Assembly: GCA_022574675.1 (NCBI GenBank)
Contig: JACZRO010000005.1
Coordinates: forward strand, 1-40,925
Source of the DNA: Chloroflexota bacterium
GTDB lineage: Bacteria; Chloroflexota; Dehalococcoidia; Lucifugimonadales; Lucifugimonadaceae
Direction of reading: 5' to 3'
Length of the DNA: 40,925 bases
A model generated the notes under the pieces. The model saw only the letters and a program-made list of their open reading frames with translations, did not search any database and was not told where the DNA came from. Below, in pieces: positions 16,434-27,162 of the stretch; the stretch's first letter is position 1; each line of letters starts with the position of its first letter. The translations under genes and the position numbers were made by a program.

Positions 16434-17153
16434 ATGGAGCCGGACGCGTCCGGTCACGACTACCCGATGCGCGACGGCTGCGTATTCTGCCGGATCTCCT
16501 CCGGGGATGAACCGGCCCGGTACCTGGCGCCGGGGGGCGTAGAGACGGAGGACCGGAGCGCGATGGACGCCGACGGGCCGCTGGCGTTTCGGAACCGCCT
16601 GACCTGGTTGCGTGTCATGGCGCTGGTGGTCCCGCCGGGCCATCCGTCACAGGAAGAGCTGTGGGCCGACCGCTGTATTCTCGGGCCCCTTTTAAGGCAC
16701 GCACTCGCGCTCGGGCGTGAATTAACGATCGACGATGTCCCGGATGGTGTGACGCCCGAGGGGTTCCGCGTCGTCTCAAATTTCGGACGCATCGCGCATC
16801 AGAGTCAGCATCACGCCCATGTCCACGTCATCGCCCGGCCGGACTACGAGCCGATGCCGGAGGTAGCGGGGGATGCGCCGTCGCTCGCCGCCTTGAGCGA
16901 TGGCGTGATCGTCGAGCCGGCGCAGGTCGTGAGCGCGGCCTGGAGCGTGCGGCTCACGCTTCCCGGCGCCGCAACACAGGACGAGATGTGGGCCGACGAC
17001 CGGTTTCCCGGGCTCATCGACGCCGCCGTCACGCTGGCGGAAGACGAGTCGCCCGAGGGGTACCGTTTCGCCGCCGATTTCACGCCCGAAGACGGGATGG
17101 GACCGGCGGGGTTCTACATCCTGGGCGGCGGCCAGTTGGACCTGTACGCGTGA
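16434..17153 (+). CDS. HIT-family protein with degenerate second HIT-like half
   Basis: Histidine-triad proteins hydrolyse or transfer nucleotidyl groups. Residues 12-140 form a HIT domain: CVFCRISSGDEPAR with the zinc-type CxxC (Cys16, Cys19), FRVVSNFG, and the triad H127-A-H129-V-H131-V-I. Residues about 155-239 repeat the same pattern without the triad: PGHPSQEELWAD matches PGAATQDEMWAD, GFRVVSNF matches GYRFAADF, and HVHVIAR is replaced by GFYILGG. The product thus looks like a tandem duplication in which the second half has lost catalysis. The ATG follows the loader stop codon directly, so it belongs to the replication operon, perhaps for nucleotide housekeeping; that link is inference. 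Confidence 0.8.
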   Translation: MEPDASGHDYPMRDGCVFCRISSGDEPARYLAPGGVETEDRSAMDADGPLAFRNRLTWLRVMALVVPPGHPSQEELWADRCILGPLLRHALALGRELTIDDVPDGVTPEGFRVVSNFGRIAHQSQHHAHVHVIARPDYEPMPEVAGDAPSLAALSDGVIVEPAQVVSAAWSVRLTLPGAATQDEMWADDRFPGLIDAAVTLAEDESPEGYRFAADFTPEDGMGPAGFYILGGGQLDLYA

Positions 17154-17326
17154 GACCCTATGAGGTGAGGCGCGGAGGCGCGTGCGTAAGTTGAAACCCC
17201 CGGACGTCCGCGTCCGGCACGCACAATTACCCCGGAGAGCCATATCACGCCCGGCGTAATTTTCGTAGCGCGCCTCTGAACGAGAAACACAGACCGGACA
17301 TGATCATTGCCGCCAGCTTGTGGGTG

Positions 17327-17354
17327 TTGACGCGGGAGATGAATCGCGTACTAT
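17327..17354 (+). promoter_or_regulatory. Sigma-70-type promoter of the substrate-binding protein gene
   Basis: TTGACG (17327-17332) and TACTAT (17349-17354) are separated by 16 bp. A start near 17361 gives a leader of about 118 nt before the chosen start codon. The promoter lies inside the upstream open extension of the frame, which argues that translation begins downstream of it. The 325-bp gap before the gene otherwise shows nothing I recognise. Confidence 0.6.
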
Positions 17355-17478
17355 CTTGCACCAGCCTTCAGAAGGTCCCGAACGCGGTCGCTGGCCAGTT
17401 TACGTGGAGACCCACGCGGCGACCCTGATGTATGGGATCCGGTTCGGCCTGCAGGGCCGAAGATTCAAGGAGGAGACG

Positions 17479-19428
17479 TTGGCAAGAATGTCGACTAAGA
17501 GGCGCTGGATATTCCTCGCCTCGCTAAGCCTGCTCCTGGTCGCGGCCGTCGCCTGTGGAAGCGGGGAAAGTGGCAGCGGCGCGGCAGGAAAAGCCTCGAT
17601 AGACGATAAGGCGTTCCGCTCATTCACGGGCGTGGGCGATAACGCCACGGCCACGGTAGTCGCGGCCGCCGCCACCGCTGCTGCGGGCGGCGCCGCTGCG
17701 ACCGCCGCACCTGCGCCTACCGCAGAGGCGACCACGGCCCCGGCCATGGGAGCCGACGATGTTGTCCCGTCAGGTGAAACTACGGTAGCCGTCAACCAGG
17801 TCCGTGCCGGTGTCGGCACGCCCAGGTTCTGCTCCGCAGGCTGTGCCGAGGACATTTACATCACCGGAATTACCGAAACCCTGTTCAGGCCCGTTTACGG
17901 GGACACGGCCGGCGCACAACCAGAAGAAGGCGTCCTCGCGACGTCGTATGAGCTCGACCCAAACCTGAAGTGGCTGGACTTCACCCTCCGACAGGGCATC
18001 CAGTTCCACGACGGTTGGGGTGAGTTCACCGCCGCGGACGTCGTGTTCTCGTACAACGACGCCAACCGCAACACCCAGCCAGAGTCCATCCACGGACAGG
18101 CCGGCGACTTTGCTCCGCTGATCAAGAACCTAGAGATTCTGGACACCTACAAGGTCCGGATGAACTACGAAAACTACGACAGCCGGGGCATCCGACACCG
18201 GTTCAGCACCTTCTGGCAGACCGCTGGAATCGTCTCCGCGGCCGTTTTTGACGAGCACGACGCCGAGGGGATGAGGGACTTCATCATCGGCACCGGGCCG
18301 TGGATCAACGAGACCTGGATTCAGTCCGACAAGATCGTAGTTACAGCGGTCCAGAACCACTGGCGGAAGACCCCGTCCGTGGCAAAGATCACGTTCCTGG
18401 AAGTCCCTGAGGCTTCGTCAAGGCGTGCCATGCTCGAGACCGGACAGGTCATCATGGCCGCCCCGGCGCTCGCCGACTGGAACACCCTGATCAGCGCGGG
18501 CTTCGAGCTCAACGTTGACTCGGGTCACGGGGCCATCAGGAACATCGGCATGACCGGTAACTGGTGGGAAGACACCCGTTACTACGACGGGAAGGTCCTT
18601 GAACGAGATACCGCCGACAGGGCATGGGTCTCGGACAATGACTCCGGCGCCGAGTACGAACTGGCTCGACTGGTTCGCATCGGCCTGGCGCACGCCATCG
18701 ACCGTCAAGCTCTCGTGGACTCGATCCTCGACGGCTTCGGCGACGGTCCGATGTACTTCGCCTACCAGCCCCCGAACTCCCACCCAATCACCCTGAGCCA
18801 CGCGTCCGACTTCGTCGACGTGTCTCGCGGCGGTGAGGGCGGAGCTGGCGGCTGGGAATACCCGGTCGACTTCGACCTCGCCAAGGAATTCATCACAGAG
18901 GGTGGATACCCTGACGGGTTTGAGATGAGCAACGTCTGGACGGGCCCGCCTGGACTGACGCAGGAACTCATGACCGCCATCGGCGGCATCTGGGCCGTCG
19001 AGCTCGGTGTCGACGTAACCCTGAACAACTCCGTGTACTCGACCTACAGGCCGGGTCTCGTCGCCCGAACGACTTCCGAGCCGTTCCTGGGTTGCGGTGA
19101 CGACGCAAACACCTCCATGCCTTACGACTGGGCCCGTGGCTTTGTCATGAGCTCATGGTCTGACGGTGGATACGGCGTCGGCATGGAAATCCCGTTCGCA
19201 GCAGACAACTACGCAACTGTCGCTCTTGAGACCGACAAGTCGTTGCGGTCTGGTATGAACGAGGCGTTCGCCATCAAGGGGATCGACGCTGCATTGTGCA
19301 TCGGCATCGTTCACGAGCCGATCGGAACAATCCAGAACCCGGACCTGATCGCGGAGTACGAAAAACTCCCGAACGCGAACGGCAACCTCCAGCAGTTCGT
19401 TAACCTGGAGACCCTGGTCCTGAAGTAG
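17479..19428 (+). CDS. ABC transporter substrate-binding lipoprotein, family 5 (peptide/nickel type)
   Basis: A 649-residue extracytoplasmic binding protein anchored as a lipoprotein. The signal peptide KRRWIFLASLSLLLVAAVAC ends at the lipid-modified Cys, and an Ala/Thr-rich linker of about 100 residues follows. The SBP family-5 body shows LRQGIQFHDGWGEFTAADVVFSYND, the strand pattern IVVTAVQNHWR, and IGLAHAIDRQALVDSIL. The likely start is TTG at 17479 (GGAGG 5 bp upstream); an ATG at 17488 is the alternative and leaves the signal peptide intact. No permease or ATPase genes adjoin, so it is an orphan in this window. Ligand unknown; peptides, sugars or metals are all used by this family. A visible promoter is at 17327, and hairpins follow the stop. 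Confidence 0.88.
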   Translation: MARMSTKRRWIFLASLSLLLVAAVACGSGESGSGAAGKASIDDKAFRSFTGVGDNATATVVAAAATAAAGGAAATAAPAPTAEATTAPAMGADDVVPSGETTVAVNQVRAGVGTPRFCSAGCAEDIYITGITETLFRPVYGDTAGAQPEEGVLATSYELDPNLKWLDFTLRQGIQFHDGWGEFTAADVVFSYNDANRNTQPESIHGQAGDFAPLIKNLEILDTYKVRMNYENYDSRGIRHRFSTFWQTAGIVSAAVFDEHDAEGMRDFIIGTGPWINETWIQSDKIVVTAVQNHWRKTPSVAKITFLEVPEASSRRAMLETGQVIMAAPALADWNTLISAGFELNVDSGHGAIRNIGMTGNWWEDTRYYDGKVLERDTADRAWVSDNDSGAEYELARLVRIGLAHAIDRQALVDSILDGFGDGPMYFAYQPPNSHPITLSHASDFVDVSRGGEGGAGGWEYPVDFDLAKEFITEGGYPDGFEMSNVWTGPPGLTQELMTAIGGIWAVELGVDVTLNNSVYSTYRPGLVARTTSEPFLGCGDDANTSMPYDWARGFVMSSWSDGGYGVGMEIPFAADNYATVALETDKSLRSGMNEAFAIKGIDAALCIGIVHEPIGTIQNPDLIAEYEKLPNANGNLQQFVNLETLVLK

Positions 19429-19466
19429 GAAAGTAACTCTCAGCCTTGGTTGGTTGAGAGCGAAAA

Positions 19467-19531
19467 GGAGGGCCGGCGCTTACGAACTCCTCCAAGCGCC
19501 GGCCCTCCAGGCCATCGCCTTGGCGATGGCC
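19467..19531 (+). terminator. Two consecutive hairpins after the substrate-binding protein gene
   Basis: Hairpin 1: a perfect 15-bp stem (19467-19481 with 19494-19508) and a 12-nt loop. Hairpin 2: a 10-bp stem GGCCATCGCC / GGCGATGGCC with a 2-nt central gap (19510-19531). Neither is followed by a run of T on the plus strand, while CCTTTTCC follows hairpin 2 when read on the minus strand. They may end transcripts from both convergent genes or protect mRNA 3' ends. Confidence 0.5.
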
Positions 19532-19590
19532 GGAAAAGGGTACCCGTCGTCGGCGTTATGCGCCACCGATCGGGGACCCGCAACCTGTGC

Positions 19591-19639
19591 CGGGGACGGA
19601 CGGCGCCGAGGGCTTGCCCCTCGGCTACGCCCGTCCCCG
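19591..19639. repeat. Nested inverted repeat between SBP and TetR genes
   Basis: The outer arms CGGGGACGG (19591-19599) and CCGTCCCCG (19631-19639) enclose an inner stem, GCCGAGGG with CCCTCGGC. The nested stem-loop lies 44 bp past the TetR stop codon. No T-run follows on either side. Confidence 0.5.
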
Positions 19640-19682
19640 AGTTATTTCAAGCCCGGATTGTTTCAGGCTCACACCGCCGCAG

Positions 19683-20318
19683 TCAGACGAGTCGTCCGCT
19701 CGGGACGGGCTTAGACGTTAATGCGATTGATGATCGGTACATGTGCCACAGTTCATCGACCTTGCAATGGGGCCGCGTCTCGCCCGGGCAGAGGAGCCAC
19801 CGGTTCACGGCTGCTTTCTCGATGCCTATGAACATGGTCGCCGCCGTCGTGGCGTCCAACGCGGGATCGATTTCCCCGCGGCGCTGGCCCTCTTTGACGA
19901 TCGACGAGATGCTCTCTAGGTAATCGTTCATCAGTCGGCGGGATTCACAACCTGCCTGACCGTCTCCGAACTGGAGAGCTTCTGTCACGAGCATCAAACA
20001 GGCGCCGTGGCGACCGTCAAGCCATGAAAGATGCAGTCGCATGAGGTGTTCGAGCTTGCGCAGGGCCGGCTTGTCGGCGGGCGTGCTTGCAGCGTCGATG
20101 CCGTTGAAGAGGGTGGCACGTACGTCCTCAATCACCAGCGTGAGAATTTCTTCCTTGCTGCTGACATGCCTGTACAGGGCGGCTTCGCTCAGCCCGACGA
20201 GTTCGGCAAGCGTGGCAATTTTGACCGATTCGAGACCGCCTGTGGTCAGGATGTCCTGGGCGGCGTCGAGTATTTGTCGGAGCCGGGTGCTTGAGTCGGA
20301 ACGCGTGCGTTTCGGCAA
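19683..20318 (-). CDS. TetR/AcrR family transcriptional regulator
   Basis: A 211-residue one-component repressor. The N-terminal helix-turn-helix is the family type: RLRQILDAAQDILTTGGLES, then VKIATLAELVGLSEAALYRH, then VSSKEEILTLVIEDV. The C-terminal ligand-binding domain follows with no identifiable specificity. The start is TTG at 20318 (LPKRTRSDSS), set by GGAGG 7 bp upstream; the frame is open further to 20492 but has no ribosome site there. It is divergent from the decayed cobJ gene across 290 bp. A short inverted repeat, GGTTA-N6-TAACC at 20564-20579, in that gap is a possible operator, but its arms are only 5 bp. It is convergent with the substrate-binding protein gene. Confidence 0.9.
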   Translation of the reverse strand: MPKRTRSDSSTRLRQILDAAQDILTTGGLESVKIATLAELVGLSEAALYRHVSSKEEILTLVIEDVRATLFNGIDAASTPADKPALRKLEHLMRLHLSWLDGRHGACLMLVTEALQFGDGQAGCESRRLMNDYLESISSIVKEGQRRGEIDPALDATTAATMFIGIEKAAVNRWLLCPGETRPHCKVDELWHMYRSSIALTSKPVPSGRLV

Positions 20319-20611
20319 ATGGATACCCTCCGACGTTAGGTCAGCGCGGCAGCGAACAGGAAATAACAGATTAGAAGGGGTCGGTTTGTTCCGATCGGGG
20401 TGCGTCGATTTAAGCCGTCGTGCGCACCAGACTAACGGAAATGGCAAATCCGGGTGGCCCAGGCGTGTCTGATATCCCGTGTCGGCGTTCAAATCAACGC
20501 GGACGGCGAATTCTTCAACCTGAGCATTCCGCCGCCGTAAACATCTGCGTCGGCCCTTTCGAGGGTTAGTCGTTTAACCGAGTATCTGGACGAGAGGAGA
20601 CGCCCGCGTTG

Positions 20612-21185
20612 ATGAATCCGGCGCCAGCCGGGCAGCTGACCCTGGCCGGTACCGGTCCCGGCGGACTCGACTGCCTCACGCGTCGCGCCGAGCGCGCGAT
20701 CCGTGAAGCCGCCGTTGTCGCCGGATACCATCTTTACCTTGAGCTGGTTATCCCACTCATCGAGGACCAGGAGATCATCGAGTTCCCGATGGGGCCGAGA
20801 TCGAGCGCGGCCGGGAGGTGGTCAGCCGTGCCCGGGACGGTCAGCGCGTCGCCCAGGTAACGGGCGGAGATCCCGGCATCTACGGCATGGCCGCCCCGGT
20901 CTACCGGGCGTTGCTTGAGCTGGACGAGCGCGCTGCCGCTTCCGTGAATCTTGAGGCGGTCCCGGGCGTCACCGCCGCCACGGCCTCAGCCACGCTGGTC
21001 GTGACGCCACCGGGCCAGACCAGACGACCGCCGTCACGGCCGTCGGCGAAATGGTGCAGCTGCCGTTTCATATGAGGACGACGGTGATCGTCGGCAACTC
21101 GATGTCCTGCATGGCCCGCGGGCTGATGCTCACGCCGCGCAATCACCCGGCCGTAACGGACGCGTCAAGAGCCCGCGGTGCCTGA
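20612..21185 (+). pseudogene. cobJ: Decayed precorrin-3B C17-methyltransferase (cobJ/cbiH-like)
   Basis: Remains of a tetrapyrrole methylase of cobalamin synthesis. Frame 1 reads LTLAGTGPGGLDCLTRRAER (the family N-terminal GxGPG motif) and continues to EIIEFPMGP. The match then moves to another frame, EIERGREVVSRARDGQRVAQ followed by VTGGDPGIYGMAAPVY and LEAVPGVTAATASATLV; loss of one G near 20797 would explain the shift. The match moves again near 21010-21020 to a third frame, ending RTTVIVGNSMSCMARGLMLTPRN, the family C-terminus. About 80-90 residues between the PGVTAA motif and RTTVIVGNS are missing. The total of about 190 residues compares with about 250 in intact enzymes. Two frameshifts plus an internal deletion make sequencing error unlikely. 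No other cobalamin genes are near. GAGGAGA still precedes the start. Confidence 0.85.
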
Positions 21186-21206
21186 CCTGTTCGATCGCCG
21201 CATTCA

Positions 21207-21230
21207 CCCCTCTCCCGGCTCGGGAAAAGG
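21207..21230. repeat. REP-like palindrome, degenerate copy
   Basis: ACCCCTCTCCCGG followed by CTCGGGAAAAGG. The left arm matches the family and the right arm is eroded. It lies just after the cobJ remnant. Confidence 0.45.
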
Positions 21231-21448
21231 TTGGGATCTGGGATCCATTCTTGGAAGGACTACTCGTCGGCGCGCTGCACTGAGCACCGGACAGTCCTCC
21301 ACGGCTCACAATCCGCCGACTGCCCGGGCGACTGGCCTGGCGTGCGCGCCTCTTGCGTAGGGTGGGGGTGCACGACTACGCTCCGCCACCTACCCTTCGG
21401 CCAACCGTTGGCCGACTCGAATGGCGGCAACCGAACGGGGAGGCGCAC

Positions 21449-22231
21449 ATGGCCGACCAGAAACGCAAGGTCCTGATCACCGGCGCGAGCGGGCTGATCG
21501 GCGGCTTATGCATCAAGCACCTGGGTGACGAGTACGAGTTCAGCGGCCTCTCCCGGCGAAAGGTCGAGGGCATACCGCACCTTGAAGCCTCGATTGAAGA
21601 CGCCGAGAAGATCAAACCGGCGTTCGAGGGCATAGACACCGTCATCCATCTCGGCGCCTGGAACACCGACGTGTTCGACTGGAAGGGCACGATGGCGGTG
21701 ACGATCCAGGGAACCCTCAACGTGTACGAGGCGGCCAGGGAAGCCGGTGTGCGGCGCGTCCTGCAGGCGAGCAGCGGCTGCACACAACTCGGGCTCCAGT
21801 ACGACGACTCGCTGCCGTACGGGAAACTGGCGCAGGCTCCGGAAGACGAGAAGCCGACCGAATGGGACATGGTCACGCTCGATGACCCGGTACGCCCGGA
21901 CAGCCCCTACGCCATCGGGAAGCTGTTTGGCGAGAACCTGGGCCGGCTGTACGCAGACCTGCACGGCATCTCGACCATGGTTATCCGGCTCGGCGGCGTC
22001 CTTGTTTCCGATCGGCCGGACGTCTGGACGATCTACCCGGGCTACCTGTCACATCGCGACTGCATGAACATGGTTCGCGCCTGCATCGAGGCGCCGGACG
22101 ACAACATGTTTGACGTCTTCAACGCTATCTCGAACAATAAATGGCGCTGGCGGACGACAGACCACGGCAAGACGATCGGCTGGGAGGCGCAGGACTCGGC
22201 TGACAGCTACCCGTGGCCGGTCGAGGTGTAA
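21449..22231 (+). CDS. NAD-dependent epimerase/dehydratase family protein, uronate-dehydrogenase-like
   Basis: A 260-residue extended-SDR oxidoreductase. The cofactor motif is KVLITGASGLIGG, followed by DTVIHLGAWNTD, the catalytic Ser region VLQASSGC, and the Tyr/Lys pair SPYAIGKLFGENLGR. The C-terminal half (YLSHRDCMNMVRACIEAP, then NNKWRWRTTDHGKTIGWEAQ with DSADSYPW) parallels uronate dehydrogenases, which oxidise galacturonate or glucuronate to aldarolactones. A generic nucleotide-sugar epimerase is less likely because the protein is short. The ATG at 21449 has GGGGAGG 5 bp upstream; the longer open frame from 21353 has none. The D-2-hydroxyacid dehydrogenase lies downstream on the same strand past a REP-like element, so the two may form a sugar-acid route. 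Confidence 0.85.
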   Translation: MADQKRKVLITGASGLIGGLCIKHLGDEYEFSGLSRRKVEGIPHLEASIEDAEKIKPAFEGIDTVIHLGAWNTDVFDWKGTMAVTIQGTLNVYEAAREAGVRRVLQASSGCTQLGLQYDDSLPYGKLAQAPEDEKPTEWDMVTLDDPVRPDSPYAIGKLFGENLGRLYADLHGISTMVIRLGGVLVSDRPDVWTIYPGYLSHRDCMNMVRACIEAPDDNMFDVFNAISNNKWRWRTTDHGKTIGWEAQDSADSYPWPVEV

Positions 22232-22243
22232 CAAACTTGGTCC

Positions 22244-22274
22244 CCTCTCCCAGCGGGAGAGGTCAGGGTGAGGG
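22244..22274. repeat. REP-like palindrome with tail
   Basis: CCTCTCCC-AGC-GGGAGAGG followed by TCAGGGTGAGGG, the full family pattern. It sits in the 111-bp gap between the SDR and the hydroxyacid dehydrogenase. Confidence 0.75.
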
Positions 22275-22342
22275 AGAAGCCCCATCGTAGAAACACTTCC
22301 GGCAACGGTATCCGGGATAGCCACTCGCCCGGGGTCTGACCT

Positions 22343-23302
22343 ATGACACGCGTCGCCGTTCTGGACGACTACCTGCACATCGCCGAGGAGGCGGCTGACT
22401 GGACGTCATTGCCGGACACCACGGTCGAGTTCTTCCACGACACCGTCCTGGACCAGGACGCGCTCGTCGACCGTCTCACCGGGTTCGACGTGCTCGTAAC
22501 GACGCGTGAGCGTACGCGTTTCCCGGCGGAGGTCCTGGAACGGCTGCCTGGCCTGAAGCTGATCGCCGGCACGGGGGCGCGCCAGGCGAACATCGACATG
22601 GACGCCGCCAAGCGGCTCGGCATCCTGGTCTGCACGACAGGGAGCCTGCCCTCGCGCGGTAACACCACCTCCGAGCTCACCTGGGCCCTGATCCTGGCCC
22701 TGACCCGGAACATTGCCTGGGAAGACCGGCAGATGCGCGAAGGGCGGTGGCAGACGCGGAACAGCGAAGGTCTCGGCGGCAAGACACTCGGCATCCTGGG
22801 CATGGGCCGGCTCGGCACGCTGGTCGCCGGGTACGGCCGGGCCTTCGACATGGACGTGATCGCCTGGGGACCTACCCTCGACGCCGAGCGTGCCGCGGCA
22901 AACGGGGCGACCTACGTCTCGTGGGAAGGGCTGTTCTCTGGCTCCGATATCCTGTCGATTCACGTCCCGCTCACCGACCTGAGCCGCGGCTGGGTGACGG
23001 CCCGAGAGTTCGGGCTGATGAAGCCGACGGCGTACCTGGTCAACACCTCTCGCGGCCCGATAGTTGACGAAGCCGCCCTGCTGGACGCCCTCTCGACACA
23101 CAGGATCGCCGGGGCTGCGCTGGACGTGTACGACGTGGAGCCGCTGCCGGCCGGCCACCCGCTGCTTAACCTGGACAACGTCTTGCTGGCGCCGCACCTG
23201 GGCTACGCCACCGGCGCCACGCTGCGGCACTTCTTCGTCGCTTCGGTGGAGAACGTGCAGGCATGGCTGAGCGGCTCGCCCATAAACGTGTTCAACCCGT
23301 AA
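22343..23302 (+). CDS. D-2-hydroxyacid dehydrogenase family protein
   Basis: A 319-residue NAD(P)-dependent dehydrogenase reducing 2-keto acids to D-2-hydroxy acids (or the reverse). The N-terminal substrate domain carries LKLIAGTGARQANIDMDAAK. The Rossmann domain has LGGKTLGILGMGRLGTLVA (GxGxxG). The catalytic arginine is in VNTSRGPIVDE, the glutamate in DVYDVEPLPAGHPL, and the histidine in LLAPHLGYATG. Length matches glyoxylate/hydroxypyruvate reductase or phosphoglycerate-dehydrogenase-like members without an ACT domain. Substrate unknown. The ATG has no strong ribosome site. Possibly co-expressed with the preceding SDR. Confidence 0.92.
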   Translation: MTRVAVLDDYLHIAEEAADWTSLPDTTVEFFHDTVLDQDALVDRLTGFDVLVTTRERTRFPAEVLERLPGLKLIAGTGARQANIDMDAAKRLGILVCTTGSLPSRGNTTSELTWALILALTRNIAWEDRQMREGRWQTRNSEGLGGKTLGILGMGRLGTLVAGYGRAFDMDVIAWGPTLDAERAAANGATYVSWEGLFSGSDILSIHVPLTDLSRGWVTAREFGLMKPTAYLVNTSRGPIVDEAALLDALSTHRIAGAALDVYDVEPLPAGHPLLNLDNVLLAPHLGYATGATLRHFFVASVENVQAWLSGSPINVFNP

Positions 23303-23568
23303 ACGCTTTCGACCCCAGCGACGCTTCGTCAGAGATGCGTTGCCGGGTCGCGTTAGCCTCCCCCTTAGGTTCGCCGTGCCGCGCCGGTTCCTCACGCCCC
23401 CTGGGCCGCGCGCTGCCGCCGGGCTGGTAGCTAACCCCCATACGGGAGCGCCGGGCGGTACGCGGGCGAATAGCGTAACTCTCACCCCTGCCCCCGATCG
23501 TGCCCCCCTCTAATGTGTGTGCAAGTCGGTTGGCTACCGGCGACGAGAGGGGAATCGGAGGCGATTCG

Positions 23569-23754
23569 ATGATCCATCACAAGACATATGAACGACAGAC
23601 AAACGACGCGCCGATCATCCACGTTGACTGGCCGATGGCGCGCTGGTCACGCAACGTCTCGCTCCGGCGTGGCGACAGGGTGCTCCCGTACCGGTCGGAG
23701 CGGCGCCTGGTTGCGACCGTGTCGAACCACCCGGACGGTGGCGCAGCCGCCTGA
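23569..23754 (+). CDS. Small hypothetical protein (61 aa)
   Basis: No family recognised. The product is basic and starts MIHHKTYERQTNDAPIIHVD; it contains two tryptophan motifs (DWPMARW) and ends HPDGGAAA, with no membrane segment. Translation is well supported: GGAGG lies 7 bp before the ATG, and a strong intrinsic terminator follows at 23885-23922. The frame is open to 23500 but without another ribosome site. The 266-bp gap before it holds nothing recognisable. A leader role for the downstream leuS is conceivable but unsupported. Confidence 0.55.
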   Translation: MIHHKTYERQTNDAPIIHVDWPMARWSRNVSLRRGDRVLPYRSERRLVATVSNHPDGGAAA

Positions 23755-23884
23755 TCTTTTAAGCCTGGTTCGGCGGTGCAGGCTCCTCGAACTCGGGGAG
23801 CCGCTTCCACCGCCGGCGGGTTAGCGGCCGGCCGGCGCCCACGGGCGAACGGTCAGGGCTGGTCCCTGACGGCCGCGATCTCAA

Positions 23885-23922
23885 GGCCCCGGTGTCCTCT
23901 AGCGAGGGCTCCGGGGTTTTTT
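23885..23922 (+). terminator. Intrinsic terminator
   Basis: The outer stem CCCCGG / CCGGGG and inner stem CCTC / GAGG around a TAGC loop are followed by six T. It is 130 bp after the 61-aa gene and about 217 bp before leuS. Immediately upstream, GTCAGGG and CCCTGAC (about 23852-23870) form another stem. The rest of the 384-bp gap shows a TAGAAT box at 24059-24064 with no clear -35 partner. Confidence 0.85.
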
Positions 23923-24138
23923 AGCGCCCGCCCCGATAAATTGCGCCTCCACCGGGCCGCTCTTTGAGTTGACGATGGCGTGCGGCCGCCCTCATTCCGT
24001 ATCGGCGTACCGGCACGCCGGGCAGGTCCGGCCACCGGGGATCGGTATACCCAGTTGCTAGAATGGCGGTCGCAATGGGACACAGGCCTGGAACGGCCCG
24101 TTTGACGTGTTCCGCACTACCTCCCAGGATTTTTCAAC

Positions 24139-26634
<2,496 letters not shown>

Positions 26635-26730
26635 AACCAGGCCGGCGCCGGAAACGGATCGACCAGAGATGTCAGGTTCGCCCCGGGCGCGGGTCACGGT
26701 CTCCGGGGTTGCCTATCGGAAGGTGTCCCG

Positions 26731-26949
26731 ATGATCCGAAGTGTGTTGCCGTGGGCGCTAGTGGCGATCGCCGGGGTTGTCCTGGCGGCGATACAGCTCG
26801 ACGGCGGATTGATCGTTCAGCGCCCCGAGGCCCGCATGCCGATGTTCCTCGGGGGGACCGTGATCGCGATCGCCGGCTTGCTGAAGCTCGTGGCGGTCGC
26901 GACAGACCCGAAGATTCGTCGCCGACGCGAGGGCGGCTCAGAGGACTGA
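26731..26949 (+). CDS. Small two-span membrane protein (72 aa)
   Basis: No family recognised. Hydrophobic segments at about residues 5-22 (VLPWALVAIAGVVLAAIQL) and 38-58 (MFLGGTVIAIAGLLKLVAVA) flank a short loop, and the C-terminal tail DPKIRRRREGGSED is charged and probably cytoplasmic. GGAAGG lies upstream of the ATG. It follows leuS by 96 bp on the same strand. Confidence 0.55.
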   Translation: MIRSVLPWALVAIAGVVLAAIQLDGGLIVQRPEARMPMFLGGTVIAIAGLLKLVAVATDPKIRRRREGGSED

Positions 26950-27162
26950 CTAGGGCTGCCTGGGCCCGGGAGTTCTTTGTACGCTCGCTGGAGCCGCCCA
27001 CAGGGCCGGGAATCCCGAAGTTTGGCCGATGGACATCGAATAGTGACCGGGCGCCTGCCGGATCCCTGTGCCGCCCGCAAATCGGCAGTTATTATGCTTA
27101 GTTGGTCGTGAATGGATGGGTCGGCATCGGGGCCGGCCAGGAAACCCCCTCTGAGGCCGTTT

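Noticed and set aside
17320-17478. Longer N-terminus for the substrate-binding protein
   Set aside because: It would cover the promoter boxes at 17327-17354 and place 53 residues before the signal peptide.
23840-23922. Possible T-box leader for leuS (stem followed by terminator)
   Set aside because: The T-box core (AGGGTGGNACCGCG) is not present; the nearest stretch only loosely resembles it, and the terminator is more simply assigned to the 61-aa gene.
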